Positions 24,964 through 32,500 of a DNA stretch of 64,000 nt are shown one piece after another (position 1 is the stretch's first letter; every line of letters starts with the position of its first letter). This stretch comes from Bacteroidales bacterium (GTDB lineage: Bacteria; Bacteroidota; Bacteroidia; Bacteroidales; WCHB1-69): the NCBI GenBank assembly GCA_017454945.1, contig JAFTCA010000094.1, forward strand, positions 1 to 64,000. The letters are read 5' to 3'. A program made the translations under genes and the position numbers. Under the pieces are notes generated by a model. That model was not told the DNA's origin and ran no database searches. It worked only from the letters and a program-made list of their open reading frames with translations.

Positions 24964-26832
24964 TTACCAGTGGTAGGTGATTTTGCCTGAAGTGGTAAAC
25001 CACAAAGTGTCGGTTGTAGTCGATTTCTTCGGGCGGATAACCACTTTGTAGTAGTTCTTGCGATCGGTAGCCTTAACGGTATAATATTCCACCACTTTAG
25101 AACCTTTATAATTCTCTTTCAGATAGTTCTGAATAGTCACGGTCACATTGGCCGGATCGAGAGTGGTGTGGGTTTCCAAAATCGTACCATCGGGTTTGAT
25201 GTAGCAATATTCTTTTGAGCGAACACCCTGATACTCGGCCACATAGTTACCGTCTTCCATCTTCCATTCGGGCACCTTGCTGGCATATTTGGCCTTGAAG
25301 GCGGCCTTCACAGGGGCAGGAATATTGGCATCGGCGGGCTCTGCATCCTCGTCGTCACCGGCCTCAGCAGCGGCTTCAGCGGCCAATTCAGCAGCCTCGG
25401 CAGCAGCTTCTGCTTCGGCCTCAGCGCGGGCAGCAGCCTCTTCTGCTTCCACCTCATCGGCATCCAAACCCTCTTTGGTCACTCTCTTCAGATACTTGCC
25501 GTTAAAGTCGAAATAGAGTGTTTCGTACTTGGAAGTAACACCTTCGGGCTTAATCTCTATTACATAGATAGTTCCAAGGTCATCATCAGTCATCGAGGAG
25601 CAGGATTTGTAGCCCCAGTTGGGATAGTGCTGTTTTACATACTGTTGCAACTGATAAGGCAGATTGCTCTGGTTGATTTCGGTTGCGAGCGGGTCTTCTT
25701 CGGCGTCGCCCATATCGATGTTCTTATACATTTTATCCATCTTATCCAAATCCTTCTCGCTACCAAAGCGATCATCTTCGCCCATAGCGTATTCGGGGTC
25801 GATGGTGCGGATTAGCTTGCCGGTCTTGTCGAATACCATGGCGGTCACCAATTTCGATTTCTTGTTGGCCTTCTCATAGATTTCCACATAGGTCTTGTCT
25901 TGCTTGTCGGCGCGAATCTCTTTCTTGGCGCTCACAAACTTGTAACCCTTGTAAGTGTTATTGATATGCTTCAGCATGGCGCCAGTCACCGACTCCTCGC
26001 CCAATTCAACGTAAGTCTTTTCCCACACACCCTCAGGCGTGATATAAACCTCGGTTGGTTTCAGTTTGGCGATACATTTGGCCACATAGACACCTTTCTC
26101 TTTGTACCACTTCAACTCTTCGGGGCGTTGCACTTTCTTGGAGAGCGCCTTGGTCACAGCGGGAGGTATTGAGCTGGGGTTCAATTCTTTCGGAACGACA
26201 GGTTGGGGAGCACCCTTCTTCTGTTTGGTCTTGGCAGCCTTGTCGGCGGCGGGTTTGTCGGCTTTGGCCACAGCCTCGGGCTTGTCGGCCTTCTCGGCTT
26301 TCTCCTTCACTTTCGGTTCTTCGGCCTTCGTCGGCTTGGGTTGCGGTTGCGGAGCCACATAAGCCACAAAGCCTTCAGGATCCTTGCGTTCCATCAGCGC
26401 ACCCTTATCGGTAAAGGTCAGCACCGAAGGTTCTTTGCCGACGCCGTCTTCTTTAACTTCCACATAATAGTGCAGTTGCACTTGCGGCAACGATTGCAGA
26501 CGAGCCACGCTCACACCGCAGTTGGGGTAATTGCTTTTCACATACTCCATCACATTGGTAGGCAGCGAGTTCTTGGGAATGTCAAAATAGTCTTTCACCC
26601 AGGTGCCATCGTTGGCAATAAAACATTTGCCTACGGAGCCATCTTCCTTAAAGGTAGCCACATAGCAATTCTCGCTCAAAGTCCACTGGGAAACCTTGCC
26701 GCCAGGGTGTTCAAACTCGAAGGACTGCTGTACATCACCGGGCACATCATCCAATTTCAGTTTCTGGGCGTATGCCGACTGCCCGAACAATACGAAGCAC
26801 AACACAGCCACTAACAGGAGAAGTTTTTTCAT
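24964..26832 (-). CDS. Secreted multi-repeat PepSY-like protein
   Basis: The 622-residue exported protein (signal peptide to about residue 22, ending AYA-Q) contains about seven copies of a PepSY-like half-module with the pattern VP..V...F.., YVA.F, a strand and a G-W/T turn. They start near residues 29, 90, 222, 281, 387, 503 and 564. Two low-complexity linkers divide them: a Lys/Pro/Ala-rich one (163-215) and a Glu/Ala-rich helix (457-500). Modules of this type are usually single or double in Bacteroidota periplasmic proteins. The function is unknown; binding or inhibition of proteins or peptidases is only a guess. It heads the prmA-lytS-lytR operon. Confidence 0.7.
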   Translation of the reverse strand: MKKLLLLVAVLCFVLFGQSAYAQKLKLDDVPGDVQQSFEFEHPGGKVSQWTLSENCYVATFKEDGSVGKCFIANDGTWVKDYFDIPKNSLPTNVMEYVKSNYPNCGVSVARLQSLPQVQLHYYVEVKEDGVGKEPSVLTFTDKGALMERKDPEGFVAYVAPQPQPKPTKAEEPKVKEKAEKADKPEAVAKADKPAADKAAKTKQKKGAPQPVVPKELNPSSIPPAVTKALSKKVQRPEELKWYKEKGVYVAKCIAKLKPTEVYITPEGVWEKTYVELGEESVTGAMLKHINNTYKGYKFVSAKKEIRADKQDKTYVEIYEKANKKSKLVTAMVFDKTGKLIRTIDPEYAMGEDDRFGSEKDLDKMDKMYKNIDMGDAEEDPLATEINQSNLPYQLQQYVKQHYPNWGYKSCSSMTDDDLGTIYVIEIKPEGVTSKYETLYFDFNGKYLKRVTKEGLDADEVEAEEAAARAEAEAEAAAEAAELAAEAAAEAGDDEDAEPADANIPAPVKAAFKAKYASKVPEWKMEDGNYVAEYQGVRSKEYCYIKPDGTILETHTTLDPANVTVTIQNYLKENYKGSKVVEYYTVKATDRKNYYKVVIRPKKSTTTDTLWFTTSGKITYHW

Positions 26833-26962
26833 TTGAAGATACTTTTATATAAATAACTTATTTTTAATTCATTACAAAATAAAAGAAAACTTTTAAAGTG
26901 AACTATTCATCTCTAAAAACAACACTCTCAAGCCCTTTTATCTCAAAAAACGAATATGAGCG

Positions 26963-26970
26963 CAAATATA
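26963..26970 (-). promoter_or_regulatory. Possible -7 element for the PepSY-like operon
   Basis: TATATTTG on the minus strand, 130 bases upstream of the start codon. There is no well-spaced -33 element. It would leave a long AT-rich leader. Confidence 0.35.
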
Positions 26971-27017
26971 CAATTATTTTCATAAATGATATCTGAAAGA
27001 ATCAAAAGAATTTTTAC

Positions 27018-27025
27018 TAATTTTG
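27018..27025 (+). promoter_or_regulatory. Possible -7 element for the lemA operon
   Basis: TAATTTTG fits TAnnTTTG. There is no TTG at the right distance upstream. The leader to the lemA ATG would be about 130 nt and would include the 14-bp palindrome. Confidence 0.35.
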
Positions 27026-27111
27026 TGCTTGACAGCCTTTGTTGTTTGGACAAGAGTCAACTCTTTTGTATTCAAACAGCAAGGCTCAAAAATATTTTCA
27101 GGAAAACATAC

Positions 27112-27125
27112 TAATTCGCGAATTA
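27112..27125. promoter_or_regulatory. 14-bp perfect palindrome upstream of lemA, possible operator
   Basis: TAATTCGCGAATTA is a loop-free palindrome 35 bases before the lemA ATG. Its size fits a dimeric regulator site, but no regulator is known for it. Confidence 0.4.
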
Positions 27126-27159
27126 TTCCATTATTAATACAAAAACAAAAAACAAGATT

Positions 27160-27756
27160 ATGAAAAAGACTAGTACCACCCTACTGATTGTGATTGGCCT
27201 CATTGTTCTTTGCGCCATTTGGGGCATCGGCATTTACAACAAGCTTGTGAAAGAAGAAGAGCAGGTAAGCTCTGCTTGGGCACAAGTGGAGAACGCCTAC
27301 CAGCGCAGAGCTGACCTCATTCCCAACCTCGTGAAGACTGTGAAGGGCGCCGCCGACTTTGAAAAAGGAACACTTGAAGCCGTAATTGCAGCACGTTCGG
27401 CAGCCACTTCCACCACCATCGACCCCACCAACCTCACCGAAGAGAACATGGCTGCCTTCCAAGCCGCTCAAGACAACTTGAGTTCAGCCTTGAGCCGACT
27501 GATGGTAGTTGTGGAACGATATCCCGAACTGAAAGCCAACCAGAACTTCCTCGAACTGCAATCGCAGCTGGAGGGCACTGAAAACCGCATCAGTGTTGAG
27601 CGCAAGAACTTTAATGAGAAAGTGCAAGCTTACAACACCTACATCCGCCGTTTCCCCACAAATATAGTGGCTGGCATGTGCGGCTTCGACAAGAAAGCCT
27701 ACTTCAAAGCAGAAGAAGGTGCCGAGAAGGCTCCCGAAGTGGAATTCGAATTCTAA
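27160..27756 (+). CDS. lemA: LemA family protein
   Basis: The 198-residue LemA protein has one N-terminal membrane helix (residues 7-26), then the conserved NKLVKEEEQVSSAWAQVENAYQRRADLIPNLV stretch beginning near residue 27, and a four-helix cytosolic or periplasmic domain with the typical ARNEFN-like element (VERKNFNEKVQAYN) and FPTNIVAGMCGF. Its role is unknown; in Bacteroidota it almost always precedes a TPM-domain gene, as it does here with a 6-bp gap. Confidence 0.93.
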   Translation: MKKTSTTLLIVIGLIVLCAIWGIGIYNKLVKEEEQVSSAWAQVENAYQRRADLIPNLVKTVKGAADFEKGTLEAVIAARSAATSTTIDPTNLTEENMAAFQAAQDNLSSALSRLMVVVERYPELKANQNFLELQSQLEGTENRISVERKNFNEKVQAYNTYIRRFPTNIVAGMCGFDKKAYFKAEEGAEKAPEVEFEF

Positions 27757-27762
27757 CCAAAC

Positions 27763-29280
27763 ATGAAACGCTGGGCATTGTTTGTCAGTTTGTTATGTTC
27801 CACTATGCTCCTATGGGCGCAGTGGACTCCAACAACCGTGCCCAATCCGCTGACAACGGAACAGTCGTTCATTGCCGACCCCGACCATCTGTTGTCGGAC
27901 GAGGACAAGGCTGCCTTCAACGAGATGGCCTACCGCCTCGATGACTCGGCCGGCGTGCAGTTTGCCGTGGCTGTGCTCAACAGCATCGACGACCACTACG
28001 AACCGTTCGACTTTGGTGTGGAGTTGTATAACCATTGGGGCATCGGCCGCAACGACCGCGGACTTCTACTGCTGGTCGTGATGGAGACTCACGACTGGCG
28101 GTTCCATACAGGTTATCGTATGGAGGAGATTCTCACCGATGCCCAGTTGCGCCGTATTGGCGAGAACAATTTAGTCCCCTACTTCCGCGAAGGGGAGTAT
28201 GGTCAAGGCATTTTAGAGGCCACACGCACACTGTCGAAGATACTGCTATCGGAAGACCCGAAAGCTGCCGTCGCCCTTATGCAAGAACAGCAAAAGCAGG
28301 AGCGCTGGAGCAACTTCCGCAAAATGGTTTACATAGGCTGGGCGCTGGTAGCCTTCATCGGCGTTTTGGTCTTGCTTCACAAGCCCAAGAAGCGCAACCA
28401 TTACCGCGGTGCCTACGACATATTGCTGGTCAACGACCATTTTGCCAAAATCACACCAAATTCACTACCAAATAGTTACACTCGACCTGGACTCAATATA
28501 GAGAAATTCTTCACGTTCTCAATAGTGTCAGCATTCATTCCCATTGCTGTCAACACCGAGTTGATTTCCGAAAATCCGTTCAGCAACTTCATCTTCGCCC
28601 TGTTCGTCTGTCTGGTCATCGACGCCATCATCGCCCAGTGGCGTATCTGCACAACGGCTGCCGAATCCAGCACACCGCAGGAACACATGCAAAAATTGCA
28701 GAATGGCAATCAGTTACTACCGCTACGCATCGTTATTATGCCTCTGATATTCGTACCTTACTACTTCCTTTATAAGAAGAAAGTGGCGCAACTCAAAACA
28801 GCGGGCTACCCCTGTCCCTTCTGTCATCTGCCCACCTCGTTAGCTTCAAAAGCTATCGTACAACAACACCTTACTGGCTCTGCCCTCATCGAGCAGCAAT
28901 TGAATGTGTATGAGTACCAATACTTTGAATGTTCCTCGGGACACTGCACAGAAGTCTCTTACAAAGGTCCCAACTACGCCAAATATAACACCTGCAGTCA
29001 TTGCGGAGCACGGACTGTCCTTTCTGAAGGCAGCTACACCGTAAAGCAGCCTTCGTTGTTGGCTTCGGGGCTCGAGCGCACCGACTATACCTGTCAAAAC
29101 TGCCATAACCATTACTTCACGACGAAGGTACTGCCAAAGTTGATGGTTGCATCGACAGCCGCAGGTATGGGCCGACACAGCGGTGGCTTTGGCGGCGGAT
29201 TCGGCAGTGGCGGGTTCGGCGGAGGACACTCCTTCGGTGGCGGCTTCACCGGTGGTGGCGGCGCTGGAGGAAAGTGGTAA
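27763..29280 (+). CDS. TPM-domain (YgcG-like) membrane protein with zinc ribbons and Gly-rich tail
   Basis: The 505-residue protein has a signal peptide (to about residue 20), a TPM_phosphatase domain (about 35-165, with DHLLSDEDKAAF, GIGRNDRGLLLLVV and FRTGY-like FHTGYRMEEIL), a membrane helix near 190-207 and others near 250-275 and 325-345. It then has three CxxC pairs (351-354, 411-414, 444-447) and a C-terminal glycine-rich tail with GGFGGG-type repeats from about residue 475. TPM proteins such as TLP18.3 act as phosphatases or assembly factors. The zinc-ribbon-like stretch is an extension beyond the usual fold. It pairs with lemA. Confidence 0.85.
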   Translation: MKRWALFVSLLCSTMLLWAQWTPTTVPNPLTTEQSFIADPDHLLSDEDKAAFNEMAYRLDDSAGVQFAVAVLNSIDDHYEPFDFGVELYNHWGIGRNDRGLLLLVVMETHDWRFHTGYRMEEILTDAQLRRIGENNLVPYFREGEYGQGILEATRTLSKILLSEDPKAAVALMQEQQKQERWSNFRKMVYIGWALVAFIGVLVLLHKPKKRNHYRGAYDILLVNDHFAKITPNSLPNSYTRPGLNIEKFFTFSIVSAFIPIAVNTELISENPFSNFIFALFVCLVIDAIIAQWRICTTAAESSTPQEHMQKLQNGNQLLPLRIVIMPLIFVPYYFLYKKKVAQLKTAGYPCPFCHLPTSLASKAIVQQHLTGSALIEQQLNVYEYQYFECSSGHCTEVSYKGPNYAKYNTCSHCGARTVLSEGSYTVKQPSLLASGLERTDYTCQNCHNHYFTTKVLPKLMVASTAAGMGRHSGGFGGGFGSGGFGGGHSFGGGFTGGGGAGGKW

Positions 29281-29526
29281 GGGAGATGAGAGATGAGAAC
29301 GGAAAATTGAAAATTGAAAACTGAAAATTGAAAACTGAAAAACAAAGAACAGAGAACAAATATAAATTCAGAATTCAGAATTCAAAGAACAAAGAACAAA
29401 TTTCCATAATTCTATAATTCTTAACCCCTTAACCCCTTAGTTCCTTAACTTCTTAACTTCTCACTATTCACTGTTCACTTCTCACTTCAACAATTAAACA
29501 ATTAAACATTTCAACAATTAAACACC
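29281..29526 (+). repeat. Intergenic low-complexity mosaic tract 10
   Basis: The longest tract: GAGATGAGAGATGAGAACGG, four AAAATTGAAAATTG units, GAACAGAGAAC, AATTCAGAATTC (three times), GAACAAAGAAC, CATAATTCTATAATTC, CTTAACCCCTTAACCCC, CTTAACTTCTTAAC, TCACTATTCACTGTTCAC and AACAATTAAACAATTAAAC, up to 6 bases before the A2M ATG. The order is the same as in tracts 4 and 7. No gene is in it. Confidence 0.8.
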
Positions 29527-32500
29527 ATGAACATCAAAGGCTTTTTGCGGACTGCAGTTGTGGCAGCATTTGCATTGTTAACCATCGTTTCTTGCCAACG
29601 CAAGGAGGTGGATGTATCGTTTGAATATGCCCCGTACATCAGTGCCTATACGGGCGGCATCATTTCCACCAACGCGACCGTGCGCATTGAGATGACGCGC
29701 GAGCAGACAGATATAGAAGTCGGTAAGGAAGTTACTGACAAGTTATTCAGTTTTAAGCCAGCTCTCAAAGGTAAGGCTTATTGGGTTAACAACAAGGTCA
29801 TTGAGTTTGTTCCCGACTCGGGTGCGCTGAAACCCGGCACCATCTACCAATGCCGCTTCAAGTTGGGCAAGGTGGTGAAGGATGTGGAGCACAAACTCCG
29901 CCATTTCGACTTTTCCTTCCGTGTGCAGGAGCGCAGTTTCTATGCAGAAATCCTCGGCATATCAGTCACTGACGAAGCACCCGATGAAGTGATGGTTTGC
30001 GGTAAGATTTCGTTCAGCGAGCCCGTTGCCATCACCGATGTCAAGAAGATGCTTGAGGCACGCTACAACAACCGCAGTGTCGGCGTCCTTGTCAGCGCCA
30101 CCGACGACCCGCTGGTCTTTGACTTTGCCTTTGCCAGCATGTCCAAAGGCGACCAGCCCAGCCAATTGCATATCACCATTGATGGCGACCCTGTCAAGAT
30201 TGACCAGGAAGAAATAATGGATGTGGATATTCCCGCCCGCGGCCTATTCGGCCTCTATTCGGCCCAATTCATCCAACAGCCCGAAAGCGGCATCCGCCTT
30301 GTATTTACCGAGCCTTTGGATGCCAATGCCAACCTGAGCGACTACCTGTCCATTAAAGAGATACCTACATTCATGGTGCAACAGGAAGACAACGTGGCCG
30401 ACATCTATTTCAACATGCCTAACAACCTGACCAGTGTGAACATCACCTTGCACGAAGGTCTGAAGAGCAGCACAGGCCATACACTGCCATCGGAGATTCT
30501 TGAGCACGTGAAGATACAGCCCCTCTACCCAGCTGTGCGACTGCTCTCTTCGGGCACCATCCTGCCCGACGCGCAGCAGCTAATGCTCCCCTTCCAAACG
30601 GTGGCCTTACGCGCCGTCAATGTGGAAATCATCAAAATTTATGAAGATAACGTGCTGATGTTCTTGCAATCGAACACAATGAACGGCACCGACGGCCTCA
30701 AACGCGCTGGCAAGCTGGTTTACAAGAAAAAACTTCTGCTCAACGAGCGCAACGCCAAACAGTGGGCCAACTACTCCATCGACCTCTCCAAGCTCATCAA
30801 GCAAGAGCCCGGCGCCATCTACCGCGTGGTACTCTCCTTCAACCAATCGGACGCCATCGCCCCCTTCAACGGCGAACAGAGCGAAACGGCAGTATCGAGC
30901 GAAGGTATGGTCAGCATTCTCAATGGTCAGATCAGCGACGAGGACAAGGCCAAATGGGAATACGATGGCTGGTACAGCGAAGAGGATTACGACTGGAATG
31001 TTTACGACTGGCGCGAGCGCAACAATCCCTATCATCCTAGCTATTATATGGTTAGCGAACACAAAGCAGCCACCAACGTGCTGGCTTCCAACATAGGTTT
31101 GATTGTCAAGGCCAACAACGACAACAACTATTGGATTGCCGCCACTAATATTGTCACTGCCAACCCGCAGTCGGGCGTACTTATCACACTGTACGACTTC
31201 CAATTGCGCCCTGTAGGCAAGGCCCTCACCGACCACAACGGCTTCGCCTTCATCACCGCCAAAGGCACACCGTTTGTGGCTGTAGGTTCCAAAGGCCGTG
31301 AGAAGAGTTACTTGCGCATTGTTGAAGGCGAGAACAACTCAGTAAGCCGCTTTGACGTCGGTGGCGACAAGCCCGTCAAAGGCATGAAAGGCTTTGTCTA
31401 TGGCGAACGCGGCGTTTGGCGTCCGGGCGACACTTTGCACCTCACCTTCATCTTAGAAGATAGAGGGGAACAAATTCCTGACAACTACCCTGTCAGCCTC
31501 GAACTTTACAATCCCAACGGACAATATGTATATAAGACCGTATCGACACACAACGAAAATGGCTTCTACACTTTCCATGTGCCCACCGCCGCCTCAGCAC
31601 CCACGGGTTTCTGGAACGCCTACATCAAGGCCGGTAGCGCCACCTTCCACAAATCGATACGCATCGAGACTATCAAGCCCAACCGCCTGAAGATAGACCT
31701 GCAACTGGAGAACGAGAAGCTGCAAGCTTCGCAAACGCCCTCCACGGCCACGCTCACAGCCGCCTGGCTATCGGGAGCCATCGCCCGCAACCTGCACGCT
31801 TCCGTCGAGATGACACTGACCAAGGTCAACATGCAGTTCAAAGGTTTGGAAGATTACTCCTTCCGCAACCCCGCCACCAGCTTCAAGTCCTCGCAAACAC
31901 CTCTTTTCGACGGGCGCCTGAACGATCAGGGTGTAGCCACCTTCCAGTTCATGACTCCTGCCTCGCAATCGCTGCCAGGCTTGCTCAACGCCCAATTCAC
32001 CTGCCGCGTATTCGAAACTGGCGGTGACATCAGCATCTACAGCAAGACCGTGCCCGTTTCGCCCTTCCCGCGCTATGTGGGTGTGGACCTGAAAAATACG
32101 GAAACAGCGATCAACGTGGCCACTGTCAACAGCGATGGCAAACTGGTCAATGTCAACGGTTTGGAATACAAGATTTACAAAACCAACTGGAACTGGTGGT
32201 GGGAGAATGATGAAAGCGACTACAGCTCCTACATCAACAACACCTCCATAGAGCCCATCGCCACCGGCACTATCAACACACGCCAAGGCAAAGCCACCAT
32301 TCCTGTAGGACAACTCAAGATTGAAGCCGGACAATACCTCATCTTTGTTAAAGATCCTGCGGGCGGCCATGCTGCTGGCGGCGTAGCTTGGATTGGCTAT
32401 GGCGAAGAAGAGAACAGCGACAACCCGTCGGGAATCAAGATGCTGTCATTCTTCACCGACAAAGAAGAGTATGAAGCTGGCGAAACCGCCGAAATCACCA

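Larger units (their letters stand above)
26833..27159. other. 327-bp divergent intergenic region
   Basis: This AT-rich region separates the PepSY-like and lemA genes. I see candidate -7 elements in both directions (26963-26970 minus, 27018-27025 plus), an AAGAGT-CA-ACTCTT inverted repeat at 27052-27065 and the 14-bp palindrome at 27112-27125. There is no ORF, RNA gene or repeat-mosaic tract in it. Confidence 0.6.
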
